From Arma custos (taxonomy: Eukaryota; Arthropoda; Insecta; Hemiptera; Pentatomidae), in NCBI GenBank assembly GCA_037127475.1, contig CM073765.1, positions 17,058,081 to 17,122,080 of the forward strand: a DNA stretch of 64,000 nucleotides, in the 5' to 3' direction. The translations under genes were made by a program, and so were the position numbers. Of this stretch, positions 10,158-21,571 are shown one piece after another. Below the pieces are notes generated by a model that did no database searches, was not told the DNA's origin, and saw only the letters and a list, made by a program, of their open reading frames with translations. Each line of letters starts with the position of its first letter. Positions within the stretch are counted from its first letter, which is position 1.

Positions 10158-11186
10158 TTTATGAAGAATTAAGGTGATTCTTCTCATCCATCCGTAGGCA
10201 ATATTTCCAAGGTTCATCACTATACCATGAGCATTAACTCACAACATTTCCGCTCTCCAATCCCAGAACACAAGATCTCGCCTTTCTTTTCTCGCCCGTA
10301 CCACGATAATATCGCACACAGAGCTATCACGTTACCTTCTTATATTATTTTATAATCTCTCGTCTTTCTACCCCTTGACCAAGCTTTTCCCCCATCTCTT
10401 AAATTGACAAGCTGGTGCTCTCTAATCAACTACAAATGGTAGCTCATATCCATCAGAAGTAATAGATGACTTACTGTCAATTTTCTTCACTTATAACGAT
10501 ATTATTTCAGTTACTCCGCCGCTTTAAACAATTTAATAATTTAAAAACGCTGATAACGAAAACATTGGAGTTAAAAAAATCTTTTTTTTCCTCGCTTCCG
10601 GTTAATAGGGAGATTCGGTTCAACGAGAGATTCTTAAGTAGGGAACGCATCTTGTTTATAAGTAATCTCGGGTCGGCTTATACAAGCCAATACGGCAATA
10701 TTTCCCCAGAGACTCTACTTTAAGAAGCGGGGAACAGATGTTATTATTCTGGAGCCTCCGGGGTGTGAAAGCAATCAGTATTCAAGGCGGTCCTCCGGAG
10801 CCGAGCAATTAGGGTTTCTTATTCCAGCGGAAGCTCTGGAAAGATAAAATCGGGAAGGTTATTTCAAATATTTAATTGTTGTCGGGGTCGAGTAATTAGC
10901 GATAAGACTCAATCTCTGCTAAAGAATACAATACTGAGATTATAGAATAGAATAATATAGAAAAATAACATTGTACTGGTACCAGGTCCCTTAAGAATAA
11001 AAGATAGATACAAAAATAATTGAATATAAATCTGGCCAAGAGGCTTCAATATAAGAATTATACCTTATTTAAATAGATACTAGAAAACAAATATAAACCA
11101 AAAGATATGTTCTGTTCAAGAGAAAATATATACAAAAATATTATCGTTATAAGTGAAGCAAAGACATTAAGCCATTCATTATGATG

Positions 11187-11194
<8 letters not shown>
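10158..11194. other. Unique sequence with a GC-richer island (10580-10900)
   Basis: The 10580-10900 patch has balanced composition with many short palindromes (for example GGTCCTCCGGAGCC) and no codon bias. It looks more like conserved non-coding DNA than an exon. The rest is AT-rich. Confidence 0.35.

Positions 11195-11242
<48 letters not shown>
11195..11242. repeat. (AT)n microsatellite
   Basis: About 24 uninterrupted TA units. Confidence 0.95.
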
Positions 11243-11244
<2 letters not shown>

Positions 11245-11844
11245 CTATTTATTATAACTGATTAGAGACTATCGGTTGGAAATTTGGGAGATGTAGGAAA
11301 ATCTCGGATTTAAATGTGGGTAAGGAAGCAGCATCCTCCACACTAAAAGGTATACGGAGGAAAAGAAAGAAGAAGAATGAAGGAAGAAGCATGGCGGATA
11401 TTAGGAGAGTGTGGCTTCCAAAATATGGGGACAAAATTATGGGGATTCCATAATATGGGGATAAATACGGGACACGGCCGAGAAAAGAATGTTCGAATGT
11501 TTTCGGTTATGTGGAAACATGTGTAATGGTCCGAAAGACGAGATCATGTACCCTGAGGTTGGATATGTGATTTGAATTATTAGAGATTAAGAGATAGTGT
11601 TGAGAGTTGATGGTTTAGTTAGTGTAAGAATAAACCTAGAAAATATCGTCTACGGATATTCTTTACGGACGAGACTTTAACTGGCCACAGAGGTGGGACA
11701 CATGAGACCTCCTCGTGGCATCGATGACAAACCGTAGTAAGCAGTTCATAATTCGTCTCCACCTATCCTCGAGAGGCCCTCCGTAGACCAAACAACAATA
11801 GTCAAAGTGTGGAAAGCCGAGGGATTATATAAGGGGAAGAAGAA
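11243..11844. other. Unrecognised sequence
   Basis: Contains three spaced copies of 'AATATGGGGA'-like words at 11418-11465. Otherwise no repeat family or frame is recognised. Confidence 0.3.
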
Positions 11845-11845
11845 G

Positions 11846-12060
11846 GTAACCGGGTAGGCATCTGTGTAGAGTCGTGAGTTGTTATGCTGATAGTCCCACA
11901 TTCGAATCCTGCAATGGCAGACAAATTATATAATCTGGTATTGATGGACCTTTCTGGGACTCGCTCAGCCGCCAATAGGAACGGTTGAGCAAGATTTCGG
12001 CCAGATCACCATCCTGCACAACCGTTATCCTAGGAACAGTACAGTCTATTACACGTAGTT
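11846..12060 (+). repeat. SINE-A copy
   Basis: A tRNA-like head (GGGTAGGCATCTGTGTAGAG; box B CATTCGAATCC) is followed by the body 'GGACTCGCTCAGCCGCC', 'GGTTGAGCAAGA', 'ATCCTGCACAACCGTTATCC' and 'ACAGTACAGTCTATTACACG'. Confidence 0.7.
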
Positions 12061-13375
12061 TTATAGAAGGATTCGAACTACTGTCGCCTTTGTTGAACTT
12101 ATGTCCTGGAACCCTAGAGACAACTAGCAGTACATCGGGTCCCACTAATTGAGTTATCCTGATAATGATGTTAGTGCCATTGGGAAATATCTGTCATTTG
12201 TGAGCTGTGGTAATATGCGGCATAGGTCCCACAGCTCCTACTCGTTAAGTATTGTAATGGCTTTCGAGCCAAATCTAATTTTCCAAAAACACGAAATTGA
12301 GGTAGCGAATTTTTAATAAAAAAACAAAAAATAACGCACCCCATCTTTATAGATGTAGATTTGGCCTTTATGATATGGATATATTATTTAGTATTCATAT
12401 AATAAGGCTTGAAATTGTTTAAAGTGCCATGAAAAAAATAGCACCCCAAAAAAATCGGAGCAGTTTTATTTATGCGCTTTTCTTTTAGTTTATGAATACA
12501 CTGCGATTTTGATTTTATAAGAACCCCAAAAAAAATTCCTGGGACAAATTCTAGATTATTAATAAAATCTCTAATATTTAGATGTTTCTTTTTGCCAAAG
12601 GTTCTTGGTCGACATCAATTTTGAAAACTTCTTTTCATTGCTTCAGGTGCTATTCTTCATTTTTATTTAGTTAAGGTTTTCACGTTTTCAATTTAACAAT
12701 TTATGAAACTTATATGGGAAGTCCATTATTAATTTATTTTAAAAATTAATATGTTTCTATATCATATTTTGTATATTAATCGTTAATTAAAAAATTAAAA
12801 TATATATTTTTTTAAAGAACCCTGGATTTTCCGGTTGGCGAACTAAGGTTTTCATTCTGACACCGGTTTAAAATGGTAACTGATGTACATTTATTCCATC
12901 AAACATCAATTATCAATTATCAATCAAACATCAATTATCAAACATCAGAAAGCCTTACAATACATTTTTTTATTATTGAATTAAAATATAAAATTTATTT
13001 TCAAACAGTTAATACAATTTATCGGTCTGATTAGTAAAAAGTGTAAAAATTATGAAGGAATACAATTTAATACATAGCACTTTATTTTAATTTTTTGAAT
13101 AGCTTTATATCCTCTAAAATTGTATTGGTTATTTTTTCATTTTTTTTTTTAGAGCCGTGTAAGTTAAATCCCGAAAGTTCTTAATGGTCCAAGTAAATGG
13201 TATTAATTAATAGTACAAGAAAATGGTCCGGGTGAAGCTAAAATAAATATTCGAATGTTAGAAAAGCATTAATTAAGAAATAAAGTCTCTACCAACATAC
13301 GAGGTCTTGATTAGGACTTATATTTAAAGAGAAACAACTGTGAAAAGTCACTTTGCTATTCCCACACTGAACTAT
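12061..13375. other. AT-rich sequence with a short tandem block
   Basis: At about 12897-12950 the words CAAACATCAATTATCAATTA recur in a small imperfect tandem array. No gene is seen. Confidence 0.4.
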
Positions 13376-13500
13376 TAAGCTCTGGCGAAGAACTGCAATG
13401 TAAGTCAGATCGTTTTTTTTCGTCAGATCGGATATCAATAAAAGTTTCTTCCCATCTAAAAATTTGTTTTGATCTAAATCTGAGCCAGTTTCTCCGCTAT
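13376..13500 (+). repeat. Strongly decayed hammerhead-type repeat
   Basis: 'AGCTCTGGCGAAGAACTGCAATG' is followed by 'TATCAATAAAAGTTTCTTCC'. This resembles the 49.1 kb and 2.2 kb modules in layout, but the GAAA core is lost. Confidence 0.3.
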
Positions 13501-14044
13501 TAATTTATTAGGTTAAAAAATATTAATTACAAATAATCGAAAACAGATTTATTGTCTTCTTCTTTTACTTATTATTTGTATTAAAAAAAAAAAAACTATA
13601 TTGCATTGAAATTTATACAACTTTAGCGTTAATACTTGACAATCCTCCTTAACCATAAAACTTGACTTTAGTGTAATAAACACTCACTTCTATCGTGTTT
13701 AGTAGAAGTAACTAAAGAAGTTTGAACTGGGAATCTCATGGACTTAACAAACATATAACTCCAAGTTGTCCAAAGTTGTAAAGCCCAGTGGTAAATAGTT
13801 TGACCTGAAGGATTGAACCTCAAAGATATCCTCTAAGTACCTAACACAAAGGACAAAATACCTCTTAGTCGTTCCTAATCCTCTACATGTGTACATAATG
13901 TACGTTATTCACAGAGAGGAGCAGTTCATCAAAGATCTAACGGTGGGACATTTGCTTATTTAATATGCTCATAAGAACGTCATTCCGAATATATTTTAAA
14001 ACATAAAATACATTAAAACATGCTACGTAAAATAATATGTTATT
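13501..14044. other. AT-rich sequence without recognised features
   Basis: No frame or repeat of note. Confidence 0.4.
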
Positions 14045-14245
14045 ATTAAGACCGTGGAAAAATTCCAACGAAAAGCCCTTAGTCTCCAAACTAAAACAGA
14101 AATAGAAATTATCTGTCCAATATTTCGCCCGTTCAGGCATCCTCAGGGATAGAGAAAAAAACAACAACAACAAAACAAAAGAACAAACCAAAACAAACCA
14201 TGAATAATGCACCCAAGAAGCATCCCACCACCTCCAAGGCTCAAA
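14045..14245 (-). repeat. Left arm of 14-15 kb inverted repeat
   Basis: The reverse complement of about 15048-15247 over about 200 bp, with minor differences. It carries module H6. The intervening 800 bp holds H7 and H8, so this is not a simple hairpin. Confidence 0.85.
14110..14152 (-). ncRNA. Hammerhead-ribozyme-like module (H6), AUAU type
   Basis: On the minus strand: CUAUCC, CUGAGGA, extra U, GCCU-GAAC-GGGC, GAAAUAUU, GGACAG. Stem I pairs CU-A-UCC with GGA-C-AG (one mismatch). Stem II has four pairs, counting a U-G, with a tetraloop. The core is intact (N7 = G), the cleavage triplet would be AUU, and stem III is the palindrome AUAU. Confidence 0.62.
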
Positions 14246-14510
14246 TGCAACTAATGAATCATAAGGAAGGTTACTCGCCCCGGCTGGGTGAGGTTAGATA
14301 AAAACAGCTGATAAATACTGGAGAATATGAAAATTCAAAATACACTCACCAAACTACAAAAAGCACAACAGGAAAAATAAATAATTGTAAACAACAACAC
14401 CAAAACATAAGACAAAAACTATATGAAAAAATTAAAGTAAGATTGCAATGAAAAGAAAAACAACATTATCAAGACACCAGTGTTCTTTTGTTTTGTTGTT
14501 GTTTTTTTCT

Positions 14511-14562
14511 CTATCTACTCTGAGGATGCCTGAATGGGCGAAATATTGGACAGATAATTTCT
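14511..14562 (+). ncRNA. Hammerhead-ribozyme-like module (H7), AUAU type
   Basis: Core CTGAGGA at 14520-14526, then T, GCCTGAATGGGC, GAAATATT, GGACAGATAA. The 5' strand AUCUACU pairs only partly with GGACAGAU, because the last residue is U rather than C. It ends abruptly near 14570, where the poly(G) end of H8 begins. Confidence 0.55.
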
Positions 14563-14581
14563 ATTTCTGTAAAGGAGATAG

Positions 14582-14690
14582 TTGGGGGGGGGGGGGGGGT
14601 GCAGTCAGAAAGAACACTGAATAAGTAATAAACTTATAATTATGTGCCGACGTTTCGACCTACAGTGTAGGTCATCTTCAGGGCTATGAG
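14582..14690 (-). ncRNA. Hammerhead-ribozyme-like module with tail (H8), ACGU type
   Basis: On the minus strand: GCC, CUGAAGA, U, GACCUAC-ACU-GUAGGUC (seven pairs), GAAACGUC, GGC. The conserved tail follows, ending in TGACTGCACC and a C-run that appears as the plus-strand G-run at 14585-14599. The core and stem II are perfect; the inner stem I is three pairs. Confidence 0.66.
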
Positions 14691-14871
14691 AAAGAAACAA
14701 ACAGAACAAAAATTATAAAAATGTACAGTAACAATAATATGGTGACAAGTAATGTAGAAATTTAAAATAGTGGCAGATATGAAGATGGAAGATAACGAAT
14801 ATTAAAAAGTGACACAAGTTCTGTCGTAGGCCCCGTTTATTGCATTAGATCATCCAGTCAACTATTTTCAT

Positions 14872-14985
14872 ATCATACATGAATTTCTATTTCTGTTTTA
14901 GTTTGGAGACTAAGGGTTTTTCGTTGGAATTTTTCCACAGTCTTAACATTTATGTAAGATCTCTTTTTATTTTTCAATATTTATA
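14872..14985 (+). repeat. Fragment of the H9-type repeat tail
   Basis: 'TTCTATTTCTGTTTTAGTTT' through the 'GGAATTTTTCCAC' block and 'CTTAACATTTATGTAAG' duplicates 15185-15290 without a ribozyme-like core. Confidence 0.7.
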
Positions 14986-15047
14986 TTTTTTGTGGAATAG
15001 CCATAAATCCACTGGTGTCTTAATGATGTTGTTTTTCTTTTCATTGC

Positions 15048-15290
15048 AAGCCTTGGAGGTTGTGGGATGCTTCTTGGGTGCATTATTCATGGTTTGTTTT
15101 GTTTTTGTTCTTTTGTTTTGTTGTTGTTGTTTTTTTCTCTATCTACCCTGAGGATGCCTGAATGGGCGAAATATTGGACAGATAATTTCTATTTCTGTTT
15201 TAGTTTGAAGACTAAGGGCTTTTCGTTGGAATTTTTCCACGGTCTTAACATTTATGTAAGGTCTCTTTTTATTTTTCAATAATAATATGT
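15048..15290 (+). repeat. Right arm of 14-15 kb inverted repeat
   Basis: The partner of 14045-14245, continuing about 40 bp further. It contains module H9. Confidence 0.85.
15139..15186 (+). ncRNA. Hammerhead-ribozyme-like module (H9), AUAU type, best copy
   Basis: It reads UAUCU-A-CC, CUGAGGA (15148-15154), U, GCCU-GAAU-GGGC, GAAAUAUU, GG-AC-AGAUA. Stem I is two pairs, a small internal loop, then five pairs. Stem II is four pairs with a tetraloop. All invariant hammerhead core bases are present, with one extra U before stem II. A near-identical module lies at 56.55 kb. Confidence 0.68.
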
Positions 15291-15363
15291 TATATTCACT
15301 GGTTCGGATAACTTCGTCTTTACGAAAATCTAACCTCATCGCGATAACTTACCAAGCTGGCTA

Positions 15364-15748
15364 GCATATCGCACTAGTATTTCTAAAATGACAAAACTGA
15401 AATATCGGTGTTTTGTAACGTATACATACAATATAAATTTATTTTTATCACTAATCAAAGCTATATCAACCTAGCTTCAGAGCTTGTCAACAAGGCCACT
15501 TGTGCCACTCTAAATGCCCTAAAGCTATTCCCCTCACTAGGCAAGAGTGACGCATAGTCAGTTGAGTCTTGAATCTTGTGTCGGACCAAAGTGAAAAAAA
15601 GTTTAAAAGTGGATTATTTCCAGTCCCGACATTTTTACTGTTACAGAATCCGAGAAGACGTTGTCTTTATGCTTCTAATAGTTTTTCCAAATTTTTCAAA
15701 AATTTAGGTTTTTGACTTGTGTCACTCAGAAATACTAGTGCGATATGC
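15364..15748. mobile_element. 385-bp MITE with TA target duplication
   Basis: Terminal inverted repeats of about 30 bp (GCATATCGCACTAGTATTTC at the left, its complement at the right) are flanked by TA on both sides (15362-15363 and 15749-15750). The TA duplication and lack of coding potential fit a non-autonomous Tc1/mariner-type element. The interior shows no similarity to the mariner pieces elsewhere in the window. Confidence 0.75.
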
Positions 15749-15750
15749 TA

Positions 15751-17095
15751 AAATTTTTGTGGGTTCTTGGAGCATTAAGGGAATTTCTGTATTATTCCGC
15801 AGCAAGTATGCATACGTCTCTGTATAGCTAGCATTTATTATAACTTTCCCAGTGGTTTTGATTGGAATATCTGAAATTCTCAGCAAAGCCACTAAACCCA
15901 ATTGAACCACTGAGTAGAAAAAAAGGAATAAGTAACTGAAACGTATTTTTTTCATAAATGCAAAAAAAAATGTCTAAATAGATTTATGTTGATCTTACAA
16001 AATAACATTAAACATGAAAAATATACTTTCATAAATTGGTAATCTTAATATATATCTATTACAACATTGATTTATACTTTTAGGACGTAGAACTATTTAT
16101 TTATTCAAAAGTTCTTCCCTTTTTCCACGCTCACCACAAGACAATCAAATGATTTTAAATGGTCTTGAACTATTGTGCTATTCCTTTTTTTTGCTCAGTA
16201 AATGTGCTTACACATGATAAGAAAAATGGCTATCCCAGTTTATATTACAGCAAAAATCGAGTTATTTCCTTTTTCCATTTAGCGGTTCAATTAATCTATA
16301 TACAATACTTTGTGGAATAGAAGAAAGTGCCAAATATCCGACTTCAACTCAAATTAGAGTTTGGCAAGGACAATTACCATTGAACTAATTATGACCTGAC
16401 CTATGTATAAAACATTTATATAGCAAAGGGAAGAATCAATATCATTAAAACATTCAAATCTGAATCAGAAATACAAATACAGGAATAAGTTCCCCCCAAG
16501 TCCCAATAAATAAACAGTTACCTTTTTTCTAAGTTTGGCCATTCTAAGGTAAATCAAAAGGAAATATTTCGTTTCCTGTATAATTTTCTTTTTTATCCGA
16601 GCGATGTTAGTACAGAATAACTTCATAACTATCATTCACATTTGCGAAATATTTGTTTGTTTATTTATTTATTAATAAATAATAATTTATGCTGCAGTGG
16701 CTAATCGGACGATGCTATACATCCAACAAGTTCCAACTACTGTGAGAGTTCTAAATTTTGTCTGTCCAGGGATAAATAGAATAGGGATCTTCAGCGAGTA
16801 CCTGACGCCATAACCAAGGAGATTTACTTCCATTGAAAAATTCCAAGACCACCTGTCAGGTTGCGAATCCGTGAACTTGGGTATAGTAGATTCTTATGAA
16901 AAAAAAATACACCACCGATTACCCTGTAAGGTTAGTATCTGTGTGGTTATATAATAAATTTAGTGCTCCTTGTTATAATAAAGTTAGTGCTCAATGCTCC
17001 TTACTTTTTTACGAACAAAATAATCCATAATGGCCTTAATGTCCTCTTTGTTGCTTATTTGGTCCGAATTCGATATAAATCTTTTCACGAAAAAC
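15751..17095. other. AT-rich sequence without recognised features
   Basis: No gene seen. A possible decayed tRNA-like head of a SINE lies near 16690-16770 but is too weak to call. Confidence 0.35.
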
Positions 17096-17099
17096 TTAA

Positions 17100-17325
17100 T
17101 TTCTACTTAAACCCACTAGCTTCAAACCTAGCAACCTCTTTAATTGCTGGTAATCCTCCGAGGCGTCTGAAAATAAGATCCTCGTGAACCTCTAAATTGA
17201 ACTTTCTAATTGATTACTACCACTGGATAGTTTCTCTAATCTGTATGCATGACAAAATCTACCATTCATCCTATTTACTTGTTGTATTAGTATAATACAG
17301 TTATAAATTTCACTGAATAATAAAA
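17100..17325 (+). repeat. Dispersed repeat D, copy 3
   Basis: 'AAACCCACTAGCTTCAAACC', 'GGTAATCCTCCGAGGCGTC', 'GATCCTCGTGAACCTCTAA' and a 'TATAATACAGTTATAAATTTCA' ending match copy 2 at 8.9 kb. Confidence 0.6.
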
Positions 17326-17335
17326 TGAAAATAAA

Positions 17336-17390
17336 AAATATTTGTATATGCGTATTATGTTACGACAATGTTTTCACCAAAATCGAGTGT
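17336..17390. repeat. Direct repeat E, left copy
   Basis: About 55 bp containing TTTGTATATGCGTATTATGT and TTTTCACCAAAATCGAGT. It recurs almost exactly at 17936-17990, 600 bp away. The pair brackets a GC-rich segment (17640-17830) with a short frame of uncertain meaning. Confidence 0.85.
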
Positions 17391-17935
17391 CACCAAAATT
17401 CCTAATGATTCTAGTTTGTTTCTGAATCTGAAGTTCCGGGAACATAAAATTTCTTGATTAAACTTGCAAAAAATACGACAAAGTCAGTTTTTGGAATTTC
17501 GGATTTATACGCTTTTGATATCTGCACACCTCTAATATTTTATAAAAATGAGAGTATCAAAAGTTTATTCACCAAATAAAACACCGAACCAAATAAAATT
17601 CTTAGATAAAGGACACTTTCCCCAATTGAAATTTCCCGAGGAGAGGATTGAATACTTTAAGCCTCGCTAGAGAGAGTGGAAGAACCGTGGCTGGAACTGA
17701 GCGGATTCCAGCGGCGCTATCTGGACCTGGAGGCAGTAAATATCCACTTCCTGGGACCCTCGTCATTATTGATGATGCCCTCTCTTACACATTTCAGTCC
17801 CCGGGTTGTGTGTCTCTGTCTAGGAGTTAGGGGGTAGTAATCGGGTCAATGTGTTGTCTATAAGTGGTAGTTCTGCATTCAATATCAATAATAATAATTA
17901 TGTTTCTAAAAACATATCGATGATGTATAATATAA

Positions 17936-17990
17936 AATATATTTGTATATGCGTATTATGTCACGACAATGTTTTCACCAAAATCGAGTT
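17936..17990. repeat. Direct repeat E, right copy
   Basis: Second copy of the 17336-17390 repeat, with very few differences. Confidence 0.85.
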
Positions 17991-18995
17991 TCATTTATAA
18001 CACATATTTTATTCATTTTACGATTTTCTCAAAATGGATTTTATTAAGGCGTGATTAGACTGAATTAATTTAATAGGAAGCAAATGGAAGTACCACGGGA
18101 ATTTGAATGAAATCTCAGATATTACCAAAGCGTTTGATTTATTAATTTTAATAACATGCGAGATTTTCTTAAATACTATCAAATATACATATACGGAAGA
18201 AAGGATAAAATTAAATAATAGCGTCTACAAGAATAACTTAACACTAAACATGTAACTTAGCGATCTAATGAACAAATTAATTTTAAACAAAAAAAAAGAA
18301 GAACAAATGATTAACATGAATTGGAGCGATAATTACCAATAACAGAAATGCTCCATGCTAGCATAATGGCCAAAGATATAAGAACTACAAATGAAATTGA
18401 ACGATGTAATGCAGATTTCAATAAGGCGCGAAGATGTGCGAATTATTATTATCTTCGCCAGTGATCACGGTATGACGGAACAATGATTATGATATCATTA
18501 ATTAACTTGAACTGTCCGGTTGGTACCATGTGATACGTTGATCATCCGGAGAAGAATTAGTTGACAATTTGAGGCCTTATGATAATGAAATGGGACTTAA
18601 AATTTATGTGATGTAAACCCAATTAGCACCTCAGCATAGCTTCTGGCGAGTGACAATCTTGAAACCTCTGGACGTCCTCACAGGAATAGCGGCTTGAAAG
18701 CGGATTACTAGGCGGCAGTGTGCGATGATCTTAGCTGCGAAGGGCTGGTTGAACAGCTTCGCTCGGCGATCTCACAGCAAGTGAGGTGATTCAATAGCGT
18801 CGCTCTCCCCTCTCCTAGGTTTTGGCGGTACAGTACATTTTTCGATTTTAGAGGCAAGGATCGGTCCGTTCCATCTGGCGGGCAGTCCAGGTCCGCGACT
18901 AAACAGATTTCGAGCAAACTTGTTGAAGTTGAAAAAAAATCATATACATTTTTTCACTAAAATAGAGCCAAAATCTCAAAAAGAAACACTATTAC
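17991..18995. other. Unique sequence; GC-richer island 18600-18910
   Basis: The island has no third-position bias in any frame. It may be regulatory or untranslated DNA. Nothing was recognised. Confidence 0.3.
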
Positions 18996-18999
18996 TTAT

Positions 19000-19350
19000 T
19001 ATAATGCAATTGGGAAAAACCACAATGCAAAGCCTTATATTTCAAAAATACACCCACTTACCAGTCGACGCTTCGCCCATCCAGGCATCATCAAGACACC
19101 AAAAACAAAAAGGGGGTTATGTGAATCACATCTCGAAGAAAGTGGTGGGGTGCTGTCTCATGTTTGGAGCCTGTTTGGGCTGTTGATCGTTGGGATGTAT
19201 TGCATCTTTTTCTTCGAGATGTGAATCACATAACCCCCTTTTTGTTTTTGGTGTCTTGATGATGCCTGGATGGGCGAAGCGTCGACTGGTAAGTGGGTGT
19301 ATTTTTGAAACATAAGGCTTTGCAATGTGGTTTTTCCCAATTGCATTATA
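19000..19350. repeat. Inverted repeat, 141-bp arms, 69-bp loop, with H10/H11
   Basis: The left arm 19000-19140 and right arm 19210-19350 are near-perfect complements. Each holds a hammerhead-like module facing outward: CUUGAUGA, U, GCCUGGAUGGGC, GAAGCGUC, GAC (right core at 19255-19262; left core at 19088-19095 on the minus strand). If stem I is GUC/GAC, the base that should be the invariant C3 is U in both arms, which predicts loss of activity. Confidence 0.85.
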
Positions 19351-19499
19351 ACACATTTTTTCCCTTAATAAAAACGTCTAACCTAGCATAAATGCCGAAT
19401 TATCAATTGTTTATCTTGAATGTTTATTTTATAATTAATGTAATTGATATGTGATATCACATATACGGGTATAAAAACCAAAAAACTTTTTCTTCTAAC

Positions 19500-20040
19500 C
19501 TAGGAAAAATTCTAACCTAAAACCTTAAGCCTCTAAACTAAAATAAGAAACAAAAATGTCAATATTTCGCCCATTCTGGCATCTTCAGGGAAAAAAATAA
19601 GAAGTAACTCTAACCTCAAAATGAAGTGATACACTATCAAGAGGAAACATCCCACCACCTCCAAGCCCCAAATTCAACTCTAAATGTTTTGTCGAATTGC
19701 CGTTTGTCACTTATTTTTGTTAATAGTCTCTTATCTTCTGTTTTATGGTTGTTTTTTGATATTTTTTCCTGTTGTGTTTATGAAGTTTGGTGATTGTAGT
19801 AGGCATTTTATGTTTAGTATCAGCTGTTTTTATCTAATCTTTTTCATATGGGGTATAGTAACCTTCCTTATGATTCAGTAGATGCAATTAGGACTTAAGG
19901 GAGGTGGGATGACTATCTACCAAGTGTCTTGCTGCATTTTGGAGTTAGGAAGTACTTTCTTCGTTTTTATTTTCTTTCTAAAAATGCCTGAATGGGTGAA
20001 ATGTTGATAGGCAGTATTGTTTATTGTTTTAGTTTTCCTA
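19500..20040. repeat. Outward-facing pair of hammerhead-type repeats (H12, H13)
   Basis: The left, minus-strand copy (about 19500-19690) holds H12: CUGAAGA, U, GCCAGAAUGGGC, GAAAUAUU, GACA (core at 19582-19588), with all core bases kept. The right, plus-strand copy (about 19890-20040) holds H13, where the CUGANGA block is replaced by an A-run and GAAAUGUU remains. The outer sequences ('CCTCTAAACTAAAATAAG' and its inverse) match the arms at 14-15 kb. Confidence 0.65.
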
Positions 20041-20535
20041 TTGGCTCAGTCCTTATTAACTTTTAACAAATTCGTTCACTATTAAGGTCCCAACTATATC
20101 TGTTAAACGATTAATAATTAATTAATAAAAAAATTAAATATTTTTTTTTTTTTTCTAAATCCTTCATACTAAACCCCCCTTTTTCTATATTTTAATCTTC
20201 TTTTTCTTATATCTTTCCGTTTACCTCCTCATTTTTCTTTCCCTTTATGTTATTGTTTACATTTTATCCTTTCTTGACATGTATTTTTTCTATTTTATAT
20301 TCTTATTCTTGTATTATTTTATCTGTCACTATTAGAATTTCTGTTCATCATCTACAATTTTATTTTTATCTATCACTATTTTAAGTTTATTATATTCTGT
20401 AACCAGTCTTATATTCTTTCTTATTTATCATATATCTATTCACTATTTCATCATATCTAGTCACTATTTTTATTTCCACTCCTGTACCACTTTATATATT
20501 CTTGTTACTGCTACGTTTTTATATATTTCTGTTTG
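20041..20535. other. Pyrimidine-rich leader of H14 repeat
   Basis: About 400 bp of TTTTTAT/CTATTTTAT-rich sequence with repeated 'TATC...CACTATTT' words leads directly into H14. Similar pyrimidine-rich sequence precedes H3 and H8, so it is probably part of the repeat unit. Confidence 0.4.
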
Positions 20536-20539
20536 TTTC

Positions 20540-20645
20540 TCTCTCCTAGATGGCCTACATTGTAGGCCGAAACGTCGGCACATAATAAATAAGTTATGCT
20601 TATTTTGGTGTTTTCATTGACTGCACCCCCAACTATTTCTTCCTT
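20540..20645 (+). repeat. Hammerhead-like module with broken core (H14)
   Basis: Nearly identical to H15 from GGCCTACATTGTAGGCC through the CCCAACTATTTCTTCC tail, but the core reads CTAGA instead of CTGAAGA (two bases lost). It shows recent duplication followed by a core deletion. Confidence 0.7.
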
Positions 20646-20712
20646 AGATTAAATAATCCGTCTATTATGTCGGATTTGAACTCAGAATCCTGAGGACAGC
20701 ACTTAGCGCTTT
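20646..20712 (-). repeat. SINE-A head fragment
   Basis: 'GATTAAATAATCCGTCTA' and 'GGATTTGAACTCAGAATCC' match the tRNA-like 3' half of a minus-strand SINE-A. Confidence 0.5.
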
Positions 20713-21571
20713 TTATTTCACAATAAAATTTAGATATGTTAAATAAGATGTCGTGATACGATTAAATTAATTGTTTCTTGATGCATTTTAAGCCAGTACA
20801 AAGCGTGTACGTAGTTTGTAGTATCCTTAATTTAGATTTTATATAAATACTTGATGCTGATCAGCCAGATTTTAATTTTTTTACAGCACAATTTTTTTAT
20901 CCGCTGGTTTATTATTCAATAGGCGTACCAGGAAGACTTGCGTTGTCCACAAATAATATTTAAGTAGATGTAACAGTGATATGTGATATTCGGCTATTCA
21001 TTGCTTCTGCTTGCAAATACATGACAACGTATATGGACAAAAGGATGGAATGAACGAACAATGTCCTTTTAGGTGGCAAATATGAACAATGGTGGTACAC
21101 CACTAGCTTTCATATCTCCTAAAACCGAACCAGTGGGGATACAAATTTAAAATTCCATCCGAGTTAAAAGGAGGTTTAAGAATTGCTCGGTGGAGGAGCA
21201 GTTCATTCTCTTCCGTTATATTATTAACACGGTTCACATTTCCAGTACCTGGGACCACTGTAGTCTTTTTCTTCTAGCTCCACTATTTTGTCTGTATAAA
21301 TTTTTATAACCTCATTCCCTCTTCTACCTGTATAATTATTAATTTATTGTCTGTATCAATAAATCTGTCCGTTCATATTTTACACCCGAAAATATCTTTA
21401 TGTGCCTTAAAAAAAAACACTTCATTACTCATCAGTAAATGCTTTGCGAATTCGACCATCAAAAAGGAAAAATTAAATCTGGGAATATGAACGCAGATCT
21501 AGTTCTTTCTATACCGCTTAGTGTGCAGAGCGCTTTACACTATGACTTGTCTCTGAGCTCCCCAACCTGAA
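20713..21571. other. Unrecognised AT-rich sequence
   Basis: No gene. Nothing repeated was recognised before the leader of H15. Confidence 0.35.

Noticed and set aside
18708..18917. 69-codon minus-strand frame
   Set aside because: No codon bias or motif; probably non-coding.
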